This document shows positions 1 to 8,186 of a stretch of DNA of 64,000 nucleotides, piece by piece (positions within the stretch are counted from its first letter, which is position 1; the number at the start of each line of letters is the position of its first letter). The notes under the pieces are model-generated. The model was not told the origin of the DNA and made no database searches. It saw only the letters and a list, made by a program, of their open reading frames with translations. The stretch covers positions 1 through 64,000 of the forward strand of contig NZ_JANFYN010000001.1 of assembly GCF_024460475.1 (NCBI RefSeq), written 5' to 3'. The position numbers were made by a program, and so were the translations under genes. The stretch comes from Holdemanella sp. MSK.7.32. Lineage in GTDB: Bacteria; Bacillota_I; Bacilli_A; Erysipelotrichales; Erysipelotrichaceae.

Positions 1-908
1 ATGATGTCAATGAAATCACAGATCCAATCACACCAAATATGCGTGGTATTGATGGATGTAATCCAATGGATGAAACAGTAGAGCTCGCATTAAAAGGCGG
101 TGTTACAACGGTAGCTGCAGGTCCTGGTAGTGCCAACGTTCTTGGTGGAACTTTCTTTGCGTATAAAACTCAAGGAAATTGTATTGATGAAATGACAATT
201 GAGAATCCAATTGCGATGAAAGCAGCCTTTGGTGAAAATCCTAAGCGTTGTTATAAGGATAAGAAAATTGATACGCGTATGCAGATTAGTGCATTACTAA
301 GAGAGACTCTAGCTAAGACTAAAGAATATATGGAGAAAAAAGAAGCTGGAAAAGATGTCGCTTATGATCAAAAACTAGAAGCCATGAATCCAGTTATCAA
401 AAAAGAATTACCATTGAAGTGCCACGCTCATAGAGCCGATGATATTTTAACTGTCATTCGTATTGCGAAAGAATATGACATTGAAGTAACTTTAGATCAT
501 GCGACGGATGCAAGATGCATTGTCGAACAGATCAAAGAAAGCGGATATCCATGTATTTGTGGTCCTAGTTTTGGTCATAAGACAAAATTTGAATTGAAAT
601 CCAAATCCTTTAAAACGCCTGGCGTATTAAACAAAGCTGGAATCTTAGTTTCCATCACAACTGATTCTCCAGTTATTCCAGAACAATATTTATCTTTATG
701 TGCCGCTTTGGCCGCAAAAGAAGGTATGGATGAATATGAGGCTATCAAAGCCATCACAATCAATCCAGCTAAGATCTTAAAGCTCGATAATCGCGTAGGT
801 TCTATTAAAGCAGGTAAAGATGCTGACTTTATTATTTGTACAAAGAACATTCTAGATACGACAAATGAAATTCAATCCGTTTATATCGATGGAAAGAAGG
901 CTGTGTAA
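1..908 (+). CDS. Metal-dependent amidohydrolase, copy 1 of 4 (5' part outside window)
   Basis: Member of the imidazolonepropionase/prolidase-like amidohydrolase superfamily, which hydrolyses cyclic amides or dipeptide-like substrates in the cytoplasm; the substrate is unknown. The reading frame is open from the window edge (codons begin at position 3), so the N-terminal HxH metal motif is not visible. Later metal-site segments are present: CHAHRADD, TLDHATD and TTDSP. The end shows the family signature NPAKIL...GSIKAGKDADF. It is the first visible copy of a tandem paralog set and is joined to the next copy by a TAATG stop-start overlap, implying translational coupling. Bases 1-256 are identical to part of copy 3. 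It diverges from the other copies in the GYPCICGPSFGHK stretch, so substrate choice may differ. Confidence 0.85.
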   Translation, partial: DVNEITDPITPNMRGIDGCNPMDETVELALKGGVTTVAAGPGSANVLGGTFFAYKTQGNCIDEMTIENPIAMKAAFGENPKRCYKDKKIDTRMQISALLRETLAKTKEYMEKKEAGKDVAYDQKLEAMNPVIKKELPLKCHAHRADDILTVIRIAKEYDIEVTLDHATDARCIVEQIKESGYPCICGPSFGHKTKFELKSKSFKTPGVLNKAGILVSITTDSPVIPEQYLSLCAALAAKEGMDEYEAIKAITINPAKILKLDNRVGSIKAGKDADFIICTKNILDTTNEIQSVYIDGKKAV

Positions 909-2029
909 TGTTATTTAAGAACGCGACGATTTATACTATGGAAGAAGAACCCTTTATTGGTGATTTTAGAATCGATAAAGGAGTATTTACTGAAATCGGA
1001 AAAGATTTAAATCCAAAAGATGAAGAAGTACAAGATTTAAATGGTCTATATGTATTTCCAGGACTTGTCGATGCCCATAGCCATTTAGGTATGGTATGTT
1101 CTTCCATTGGATTTGAAGGCGAAGATGGAAATGAAGTCACAGATCCAGTTACACCCAATATTCGTGGCATTGATGGCTGTAATCCAATGGATGAAACAAT
1201 TAAAGAAGCATTAAAAAGCGGAGTGACTACAGTCGCTGCAGGACCTGGTAGTGCTAATGTCATTGGTGGAACTTTCTTTGCGTATAAAACTGCAGGTAAC
1301 TGCATTGATGAAATGACAATTCAAAATCCTTTGGCGATGAAAGCCGCATTCGGTGAAAATCCTAAGCGTTGTTATCAAGGAAAGAAAATTGATACGCGTA
1401 TGCAGATCAGTGCATTACTTAGAGAAACTCTAGCTAAGACTAAAGAGTATATGGAAAAAAAAGAAGCTGGAAAAGAAGTAGATTATGATCAAAAACTAGA
1501 AGCGATGATTCCGGTTATTAAAAAGGAAATGCCATTAAAGTGCCATTGTCATAGAGCCGATGATATTTTAACCGTGATTCGTATTGCGAAAGAATATGAC
1601 ATTGAAGTGACATTAGATCATGTAACAGATGGAAGAAGTATTATTCCACAAATTAAAGAGAGTGGCTTTCCATGTATTCTAGGTCCTTGTTTAGGTCATA
1701 AATCAAAATATGAAGTTAAAAACATGTCTTTTGAAACGGCCAATGAATTCTATAAAGCCGGTATTCCTTTCTGCATTATCACAGACTCTCCTGTAGTACC
1801 CGAACAATACTTATCATTAAGTGCAGCTTTAACCGCAAAAGCTGGTCTTCCAGAATATGAAGCCATTAAGGCCATCACAATCAATCCAGCTAAAATTTTA
1901 AAACTGGATGATCGTATTGGTTCTATTAAAATTGGTAAGGATGCAGACTTTGTGATTTGTACAAAGAATATTTTAGATACACAAAATAAAATTAAGACAG
2001 TATATGTCAATGGAAAGAAGGAAGCATAA
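908..2029 (+). CDS. Metal-dependent amidohydrolase, copy 2 of 4
   Basis: Complete 373-residue amidohydrolase of the TIM-barrel superfamily. The N-terminal beta-sandwich part begins LFKNATIYTM. The HxH metal ligands are H57 and H59 in VDAHSHLG; further ligand segments are CHCHRADD, TLDHVTD and ITDSP. There is no signal peptide, so it should act in the cytosol. The start ATG overlaps the stop of copy 1 (TAATG). It is closely related along its length to the flanking copies, with most changes in the C-terminal half near the active-site loops. A function in degrading N-acyl or cyclic dipeptides is family inference only. Confidence 0.88.
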   Translation: MLFKNATIYTMEEEPFIGDFRIDKGVFTEIGKDLNPKDEEVQDLNGLYVFPGLVDAHSHLGMVCSSIGFEGEDGNEVTDPVTPNIRGIDGCNPMDETIKEALKSGVTTVAAGPGSANVIGGTFFAYKTAGNCIDEMTIQNPLAMKAAFGENPKRCYQGKKIDTRMQISALLRETLAKTKEYMEKKEAGKEVDYDQKLEAMIPVIKKEMPLKCHCHRADDILTVIRIAKEYDIEVTLDHVTDGRSIIPQIKESGFPCILGPCLGHKSKYEVKNMSFETANEFYKAGIPFCIITDSPVVPEQYLSLSAALTAKAGLPEYEAIKAITINPAKILKLDDRIGSIKIGKDADFVICTKNILDTQNKIKTVYVNGKKEA

Positions 2030-3153
2030 TGTTATTTAAGAACGCAACAATTTATACAATGGAACAAGATCCATTTGTAGGTGATTTTAAAATTGATAAA
2101 GGTGTATTTACACAAGTAGGAAAAGATTTAACACCAGATGTTGGTGAAGACGTACAAGATCTAAATGGTCTATACGTATTCCCTGGTTTAGTTGAAAGTC
2201 ATTGCCATCTTGGTATGGAAGAAACAGCTATTCGTTTTGAAGGCGATGATGTCAATGAAATCACAGATCCAATCACACCAAATATGCGTGGTATTGATGG
2301 ATGTAATCCAATGGATGAAACAGTAGAGCTCGCATTAAAAGGCGGTGTTACAACGGTAGCTGCAGGTCCTGGTAGTGCCAACGTTCTTGGTGGAACTTTC
2401 TTTGCGTATAAAACTCAAGGAAATTGTATTGATGAAATGACAATTGAGAATCCAATTGCGATGAAAGCAGCCTTTGGTGAAAATCCTAAGCGTTGTTATA
2501 AAGGAAAGAAAATTGATACACGTATGCAAATTAGTGCACTACTTAGAGAGACTCTAGCTAAGACTAAAGAATATATGGAGAAAAAAGAAGCTGGAAAAGA
2601 TGTCGCTTATGACCAAAAGCTTGAAGCGATGATTCCTGTTGTCAAAAGAGAAATTCCATTAAAGTGCCATTGTCATAGAGCCGATGATATTTTAACGGCT
2701 ATTCGTATTGCGAAAGAAGAAAATATCAAGATTACATTGGATCACGTTACGGATGCTCGTTGTATCATTCCTCAAATTAAAGAAAGTGGTTTTTCATGTA
2801 TTTGTGGACCTGCTTTGACTCACAAATCAAAATTTGAGCTTGCGAATATGTCATTTGAAACACCAAACGAACTATATAAAGCTGGTATTTTATTCTCAAT
2901 CATTACAGACTCTCCTGTAGTGCCTCAACAATACCTTTCTTTAAGTGCTGCTCTAGCCGCTAAAGCTGGCCTTCCTGAATATGAAGCTATTAAAGCCATC
3001 ACAATCAATCCAGCTAAAATCTTAGGCTTAGACAATCGTGTAGGTTCAATCAAAGAAGGTAAAGACGCTGACTTTGTGATTTGTACAAAGAACATTCTAG
3101 ATACCACAAATGAAATCAAAGCTGTTTATGTCGACGGAAAGAAGGCCGCTTAA
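2029..3153 (+). CDS. Metal-dependent amidohydrolase, copy 3 of 4
   Basis: A 374-residue paralog of the preceding genes, again linked by TAATG overlaps on both sides. The HxH motif lies in VESHCHLGM, with cysteine between the two histidines; CHCHRADD, TLDHVTD and ITDSP supply the remaining expected metal ligands. One extra residue lies in the DVGEDVQ linker compared with copies 2 and 4. A 256-base stretch (2246-2501) is identical to the beginning of copy 1 in this window while the flanking sequence differs, a sign of recent gene conversion or unequal exchange. Confidence 0.88.
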   Translation: MLFKNATIYTMEQDPFVGDFKIDKGVFTQVGKDLTPDVGEDVQDLNGLYVFPGLVESHCHLGMEETAIRFEGDDVNEITDPITPNMRGIDGCNPMDETVELALKGGVTTVAAGPGSANVLGGTFFAYKTQGNCIDEMTIENPIAMKAAFGENPKRCYKGKKIDTRMQISALLRETLAKTKEYMEKKEAGKDVAYDQKLEAMIPVVKREIPLKCHCHRADDILTAIRIAKEENIKITLDHVTDARCIIPQIKESGFSCICGPALTHKSKFELANMSFETPNELYKAGILFSIITDSPVVPQQYLSLSAALAAKAGLPEYEAIKAITINPAKILGLDNRVGSIKEGKDADFVICTKNILDTTNEIKAVYVDGKKAA

Positions 3154-4274
3154 TGCTTTTTAAAAATGCCACTATTTATACCATGGAAGAAGAACCCTTT
3201 ATCGGTGATTTTCGAGTCGATAAAGGTGTATTTACAGAGATTGGAAAGAATTTAGAGCCCAAAGATGAAGATATCCAAGATCTTTCGGGATTCAATGTGT
3301 ATCCAGGCATGGTAGAAGCTCATTGTCATTTGGGCATGGAAGAAACGGCTATTGGTTTTGAGGGCAATGATTTAAATGAAATCACAGATCCAATCACTCC
3401 AAACATGCGTGGCATTGATGGTTGTAATCCAATGGATGAAACTGTACAAACTGCATTAGAAGCAGGAGTCACAACGGTAGCTGCAGGACCTGGTAGTGCC
3501 AATGTGATTGGTGGTACATTCTTTGCGTATAAGACAAAAGGAAATTGTATTGATGAAATGACCATTCAAAATCCAATTGCGATGAAGGCCGCCTTCGGCG
3601 AAAACCCAAAAAATTGTTACAAAGGAAAAAATATTGATACACGTATGCAGATCAGTGCATTACTGAGAGAAACTCTAGCTAAGACAAAAGAATACATGAT
3701 GAAAAAAGAAGCAGGCAAAGATGTAGACTATGATCAAAAACTCGAAGCCATGATTCCCGTCATCAAAAAACAGATTCCCTTAAAGTGTCATGCGCATAGA
3801 GCCGATGATATGTTAACAGCAATTCGTATCGCAAAAGAATACGATATTGAAATCACCTTAGATCATGCGACAGATTCACAAGCGATTCTAGATCAAATCA
3901 AAGAGAGTGGTTTTCCATGTATTTGTGGACCAAGTCTTTGTCATAAAGATAAGTTTGAATGTGCCAACGATTCGTTTGAAACACCAAATAAGATGTATGA
4001 AAAAGGAATCTTGTTTGCGATCACAACCGATTCCCCATTCAATCCCCAACAATATCTGCCATTAAATGCTGCACTTGCACATAAGGCAGGACTACCAGAG
4101 TTAGAAGCCATCAAGGCCATCACAATCAATCCAGCTAAGATCTTACATTTAGAGAATCGAGTTGGTTCTATTAAACCTGGCAAAGATGCTGACTTTATAA
4201 TTTGTACAAAAAGTTTGATTGATTTAAATAATACAATAAAAAATGTATATATTAATGGAATAAAAGCTGTCTAA
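3153..4274 (+). CDS. Metal-dependent amidohydrolase, copy 4 of 4
   Basis: Last copy of the array, 373 residues. HxH is in VEAHCHLGM; later motifs are CHAHRADD, TLDHATD and TTDSP. It is the most divergent copy at the C-terminus (ICTKSLIDLNNTIKN). Its stop codon TAA (4272-4274) forms the loop of an intrinsic terminator, which ends the amidohydrolase operon. The start overlaps the stop of copy 3. Substrate unknown; having four copies suggests either dosage or a family of related substrates. Confidence 0.88.
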   Translation: MLFKNATIYTMEEEPFIGDFRVDKGVFTEIGKNLEPKDEDIQDLSGFNVYPGMVEAHCHLGMEETAIGFEGNDLNEITDPITPNMRGIDGCNPMDETVQTALEAGVTTVAAGPGSANVIGGTFFAYKTKGNCIDEMTIQNPIAMKAAFGENPKNCYKGKNIDTRMQISALLRETLAKTKEYMMKKEAGKDVDYDQKLEAMIPVIKKQIPLKCHAHRADDMLTAIRIAKEYDIEITLDHATDSQAILDQIKESGFPCICGPSLCHKDKFECANDSFETPNKMYEKGILFAITTDSPFNPQQYLPLNAALAHKAGLPELEAIKAITINPAKILHLENRVGSIKPGKDADFIICTKSLIDLNNTIKNVYINGIKAV

Positions 4275-4285
4275 GACAGCTTTTT
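4262..4285 (+). terminator. Intrinsic terminator of the amidohydrolase operon
   Basis: Perfect stem AAAAGCTGTC / GACAGCTTTT with a three-base loop TAA, which is itself the stop codon of copy 4, followed by T-rich sequence. Confidence 0.85.
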
Positions 4286-4318
4286 ATATGCTAAAATAAT
4301 GTGGTTGGAGAATAAAAT

Positions 4319-5503
4319 ATGAATATAGTTGAAAAATATGGTGGAACCAGCGTTGGAACAATTGAACAAATTCAGGCTATTGCACTTCATGCCAAACACA
4401 TGAAAGAACAAGGTCACAATCTAGTCATTGTTGCGAGTGCCATGGGAAAAACCACAAATAAATTAATAGAATTAGCTCATCGTGTCACAAACAATCCAAA
4501 CAAACGAGAATTGGATTCTTTATTATCTACGGGTGAGCAACAAACAATTACACTTCTTGCGATTGCGATGAATTCAATAGGTTTGGATGCGATCAGTTTA
4601 ACTGGCTATCAAGCAGGTTTTCTTACTAGTAAACACCATTCTCGTGCTTTGATCAAAGATATTGATACAACTACAATTCAAGCTCATTTAGATCAAGGAA
4701 AAGTTGTTGTTGTAGCCGGCTTTCAAGGTGCTACTGAATATGGAGACATCACTACTTTAGGTCGTGGTGGAAGTGATACAACAGCGGTTGCGATTGCCGC
4801 AAAACTTGGCTATCAATGCCATATCTTTACCGATGTAGATGGAGTTTATACAATTGACCCGAGATTATATACGCGTGCTAAAAAGCTAAAATTGATTTCT
4901 TATGAAGAAATGATGCAGATGGCCTGTTTAGGAGCTGGAGTATTAGAAACTCGAAGCGTCGAACTTGCTAGTAAATATAATGTTCCCCTTTTCTTAGGAA
5001 AAGCTTTGGAAACAGATTTAGAGAAAGGAACTTGGATTATGCATAAAGAATTAGAAGATATGCCAATTACAGGTTTAAGTGTAAAAGATGACTATGCGAT
5101 CATGCGCTTTATGCACTTACCTAATGATGGTGTTTATTTAGGAAAACTATTTAAGATGATTTCCGATTTAAATATCAACCTAGATACAATTTCACAACAA
5201 TTAGATGATGAAGGCCTTGCCAACTTTACTTTATATTGTTCAGAAGAACAAAGTAATCAAATCATGGAACATGCTTCAAAGGAATATCCTGTTCATCAAA
5301 TGCTTGGATATATCAAATTGTCTTTAGTAGGGCTTGGTATTTCTACACATTCAGGTATTGCCAGTAAAGTATTAAACATCTTAAGTGAAAATGGCATTAA
5401 GTATTATATGATTACTTCTAGTGAAATCTCTATCTCACTAACCATTGAAAAGAAAGATAAAGTTAAAGCCGTTCAAGCACTTGGAAAGGCATTTGATCTA
5501 TAA
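4319..5503 (+). CDS. lysC: Aspartate kinase
   Basis: Phosphorylates aspartate, the first step toward lysine, threonine, methionine and diaminopimelate. The 394-residue protein has the kinase signature KYGGTSVG at residues 6-13, the nucleotide/substrate motif LGRGGSDTTA (147-156), FTDVDGVYTIDPR and the ETRSVELA segment. The last 130 residues form a pair of ACT domains (for example SLVGLGISTHSGIASKVL), the usual site of allosteric feedback by lysine or threonine. The start ATG follows a GGAG-type ribosome site. It overlaps the next gene by TAATG. Several aspartate kinase isozymes exist in Bacillota, so the symbol is by family only. Confidence 0.95.
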   Translation: MNIVEKYGGTSVGTIEQIQAIALHAKHMKEQGHNLVIVASAMGKTTNKLIELAHRVTNNPNKRELDSLLSTGEQQTITLLAIAMNSIGLDAISLTGYQAGFLTSKHHSRALIKDIDTTTIQAHLDQGKVVVVAGFQGATEYGDITTLGRGGSDTTAVAIAAKLGYQCHIFTDVDGVYTIDPRLYTRAKKLKLISYEEMMQMACLGAGVLETRSVELASKYNVPLFLGKALETDLEKGTWIMHKELEDMPITGLSVKDDYAIMRFMHLPNDGVYLGKLFKMISDLNINLDTISQQLDDEGLANFTLYCSEEQSNQIMEHASKEYPVHQMLGYIKLSLVGLGISTHSGIASKVLNILSENGIKYYMITSSEISISLTIEKKDKVKAVQALGKAFDL

Positions 5504-6837
5504 TGGAACTTCCAGTTAAATTTAAAGAACAAATGAAAGAGCTTTTTCAAGAAGAATATGGAGATTATCTAAACAGTTTTGATCATGATAGATATTATGG
5601 CTTAAGAGTCAATACACTAAAGATTTCTGTTGAAGAATTTTTGAAGATTTCCCCCTTTAAACTAAAACCCATCCCTTGGACAAATGATGGCTTCTATTAT
5701 TCAAGTGAAGATAAACCTAGTAAACACCCCTACTATTATGCAGGCCTTTACTATCTTCAAGAACCCAGTGCTATGTTACCAGCACAAGTTCTTCCTGTAG
5801 ACGACAATGATATTGTATTAGATACGTGTGCAGCTCCTGGCGGAAAGAGCACAAAGCTTGCGACAAAACTCAATCATACTGGACTTTTAATTTCAAATGA
5901 TATAAGTTCTTCAAGATGCCAAGGACTCTTAAAGAACATCGAATTATTTGGTTGTGACAATGCTTGGGTTACCAGTGAAGATTTGACAAACATGGAACAA
6001 CATTATCCTGAAACATTTGATAAGATTCTAGTGGATGCCCCATGTAGTGGTGAGGGCATGTTTCGCAAAGAGCCAGACTTAATTAAAAGTTGGATTGAAA
6101 AGGATGATACATTCTATCCGCCGATTCAAAAAAACATTTTGAATGCGGCCATATCCATGTTAAAACCTGGTGGATCTATCGTATATTCCACTTGTACTTT
6201 TTCGATTCACGAAAATGAAGAAGTTATTCAAGATGTATTAAACAAACATCCAGACTTACATCTTGCTCCTATTAATAAAATCTATGGTATGATGCCAGGC
6301 ATAAACATGGAGGAATGCGTTCGTTTATATCCACATAAAATCAAGGGAGAAGGTCACTTTGTAGCTTTACTTGTCAAAGATGGAGAAACAAAACATAAAA
6401 AAATAAGACTGGAGCCAAGCGATAAGCTTGATGATTGTGTTACTGATTTTTTAAAACTCATTCATTTAAATAAGGGAACCATTAAAATCAAAAAAGACAA
6501 GGTCATCTGGTTAAGCAGTGATTTTCAAGCTTATAAAGGCTATCGCGTACTAAGATCTGGCTTATTATTAGGTCAACTCAAAGGTAAACATTTTGAACCC
6601 AGCCAAAGTCTTGCCCTTGCCCTTTGTCCTGAACAATTTAAAAATGTATTAAACTTTTCCATTGAAGATGAGCGCGTTATTAAATACTTAAAAGGTGAAA
6701 CTCTAGATGTGAAAGATTTGGATTCAAAAACATCTGGATGGATACTTGTTTGCGTAAATAACTTCCCTTTAGGCTTTGCGAAACTTTCTAAAGGCTCATT
6801 AAAAAATAAATATGCGAAAGGATGGCGTTATCAATGA
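5503..6837 (+). CDS. RsmF/NOL1-type rRNA cytosine-C5 methyltransferase
   Basis: SAM-dependent enzyme placing m5C in rRNA. 444 residues: an N-terminal RNA-recognition part, then the methyltransferase core with the SAM motif DTCAAPGGKSTKLA, the DAPCSGEGMFRK motif holding the proline-cysteine pair, and YSTCTFS with the catalytic cysteine. The C-terminal 150 residues resemble the RsmF/YebU RNA-binding extension (PUA-like). It is coupled to the upstream aspartate kinase and overlaps the following pseudouridine synthase by ATGA, forming an rRNA-modification pair. Confidence 0.9.
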   Translation: MELPVKFKEQMKELFQEEYGDYLNSFDHDRYYGLRVNTLKISVEEFLKISPFKLKPIPWTNDGFYYSSEDKPSKHPYYYAGLYYLQEPSAMLPAQVLPVDDNDIVLDTCAAPGGKSTKLATKLNHTGLLISNDISSSRCQGLLKNIELFGCDNAWVTSEDLTNMEQHYPETFDKILVDAPCSGEGMFRKEPDLIKSWIEKDDTFYPPIQKNILNAAISMLKPGGSIVYSTCTFSIHENEEVIQDVLNKHPDLHLAPINKIYGMMPGINMEECVRLYPHKIKGEGHFVALLVKDGETKHKKIRLEPSDKLDDCVTDFLKLIHLNKGTIKIKKDKVIWLSSDFQAYKGYRVLRSGLLLGQLKGKHFEPSQSLALALCPEQFKNVLNFSIEDERVIKYLKGETLDVKDLDSKTSGWILVCVNNFPLGFAKLSKGSLKNKYAKGWRYQ

Positions 6838-7517
6838 GACTTGACAAATATTTATCTCATATGGGATTTGGCACAAGAAACGATGTAAAAAAATTAATAA
6901 AAAACGGCTGGGTTACCATTAATGATGAAACCATAAAAAAGGCAGACTATAACGTAAAAGAAAATGATCGTGTTTGTGTGGATGATGAACCCGTAAGCTA
7001 TGTAGAATACGAATACTATATTTTAAATAAGCCTCAAGGCTATGTGAGCGCCACTGAAGATATGGTCTATCCTACAGTCATGGAACTTGTCCAAAGCCAA
7101 AGACACGATTTGTATCCAGTGGGAAGACTTGACGTAGATACAGAAGGCTTGTTACTCATCAGCAACGATGGTAAATTAACGCATGAAGTATTATCTCCTA
7201 AAAAACATGTAGATAAAAAATATTATGTTGAATTTGATGGGACTTTACCAGAAAATGCCGTAGACTTCTTTAATCAGCCTATGGAATTTGAAGAGTTTAC
7301 TTCAGCCCCTTCAAAACTAGAAATATTAGATACAAATAAAGCCTATCTAACGATTCATGAAGGAAAATTCCATCAAGTCAAAAGAATGTTTGAAAAGGCA
7401 AATTGCACTGTTACCTATCTTCAACGCATTGAATTTGGTCCTTTAAAACTCAATGATTTACCATTAGGTGAATTTAGAGCATTAACCCAAGAAGAATTAG
7501 ATGCCTTAAAAAGCTAA
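6834..7517 (+). CDS. RsuA/RluB-family pseudouridine synthase
   Basis: Isomerises uridine in rRNA, most likely 16S (RsuA type). An N-terminal S4 RNA-binding domain (MRLDKYLSHMGFGTR) is followed by the catalytic domain with GRLDVDTEGLLLISNDG, which contains the nucleophilic aspartate, and the KFHQVKRMFE segment. I choose the ATG at 6834 because it overlaps the upstream stop as ATGA and begins the conserved MRLDKYL; an ATG four codons earlier is possible. The length of 227 residues fits the family. Sequence up to 7642 downstream shows only a weak GTAAGTG/CGCTTAC hairpin. Confidence 0.92.
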   Translation: MRLDKYLSHMGFGTRNDVKKLIKNGWVTINDETIKKADYNVKENDRVCVDDEPVSYVEYEYYILNKPQGYVSATEDMVYPTVMELVQSQRHDLYPVGRLDVDTEGLLLISNDGKLTHEVLSPKKHVDKKYYVEFDGTLPENAVDFFNQPMEFEEFTSAPSKLEILDTNKAYLTIHEGKFHQVKRMFEKANCTVTYLQRIEFGPLKLNDLPLGEFRALTQEELDALKS

Positions 7518-7642
7518 GTAAAGGGACTGTAACGAGTAAGTGAATTTTATCGCTTACGGAGTTCAGCTTCTCTCTTTTTTATACAAAAATTCCCATTTTT
7601 CGTACACGGGAACATGTTCTAAACACGAAATTGGGCTGATTC

Positions 7643-7837
7643 TTATTTTAATCTAACATAAAATGTAGATTTCCCTCTGCCTTCCCTGCGAAGTTCTCCT
7701 TCTGCTACAAGCTTACGAAGTGACCCTTCTATAGAACTCACACTGAGTGCCGGGCATAGTTCTCGAATATCTTGCTTCTCAGGAATTTCTGAATCCCACT
7801 TTTCTTCTTTAATTTTTGAATAGTTAAACGGTCTCAT
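7643..7837 (-). pseudogene. Small winged-helix protein, probable Fic-family remnant
   Basis: 64 residues. The first 18 (MRPFNYSKIKEEKWDSEI) look like the conserved N-terminus of Fic/AMPylase-type proteins, while the remaining 45 (RELCPALSVSSIEGSLRKL and a GEL..GRGKSTFYVRL wing) resemble the winged helix found at the C-terminus of such proteins. The HPFxxGNGR catalytic core is absent. Either an internal in-frame deletion left a DNA-binding stub, or this is a genuine tiny regulator. The frame is intact and the repeated boxes just upstream suggest it could still bind DNA. Fic ancestry is my inference from motif memory. Confidence 0.5.
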
Positions 7838-7860
7838 TATTTAAACACCTGTCTTTCATT

Positions 7861-7942
7861 TTTCCCTTAAAGTATCTTGTTTCCCTTAAAATATAATCAG
7901 AAATAAGGGAAAATCAAGATATTTAAGATTATTTTCCCTTAA
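7861..7942. promoter_or_regulatory. Cluster of TTTCCCTTAA boxes (possible operators)
   Basis: TTTCCCTTAA occurs at 7861-7870 and 7880-7889, TTTCCCTTAA again near 7933-7942, and an inverted variant ATAAGGGAAA at 7903-7912. Four boxes within about 80 bp, immediately upstream of the small winged-helix gene at 7837, suggest an autoregulatory operator. The rest of the gene-free stretch 7838-8184 holds only the palindrome at 8032-8058 and the terminator at 8147. Confidence 0.45.
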
Positions 7943-8031
7943 ATTCATTCGTTTTTTGTGGGATAAATAATATTTTATGCGATTTGCAGGGATATATTCA
8001 CATTTCATTTAATTTGTTTTCCCATCAGTCG

Positions 8032-8058
8032 CATTTGTTGCAAATTTTGCAACAAATG
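8032..8058. repeat. 27-bp perfect palindrome in a gene-free region
   Basis: Arms CATTTGTTGCAAA and TTTGCAACAAATG flank a single central T. No T-run follows, so this is not an obvious terminator. It lies between the Fic-like remnant and the isomerase operon. A protein-binding site is the simplest reading. Confidence 0.5.
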
Positions 8059-8146
8059 AATCCCGCTGTAATTCACTCTTTCTGTAAATATACTTTTTAT
8101 ATGTCTGGAAATAGTTGATTTATCCCTATCTATTTTTTATATATTC

Positions 8147-8186
8147 AAAAAAGTAAAATGACAACCATTCAGGTTGCCACTTTTTT
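8147..8186 (-). terminator. Terminator of the isomerase operon
   Basis: Read on the minus strand, the stem GGCAACC / GGTTGTC with loop TGAAT is followed, after ATTTTAC, by a run of T. It begins at the stop codon of the mannose-6-phosphate isomerase gene. One mismatch in the stem. Confidence 0.6.

Larger units (their letters stand above)
1..4274 (+). repeat. Tandem gene array of four amidohydrolase paralogs
   Basis: Four head-to-tail copies of about 1.12 kb, each coupled to the next by TAATG. The array probably extends left of the window, since copy 1 is cut by the edge. Copies 1 and 3 share an exact 256-base tract (1-256 and 2246-2501), which ends abruptly at TTATAAGG versus TTATAAAG. This points to ongoing homogenisation by recombination. 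Confidence 0.85.
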
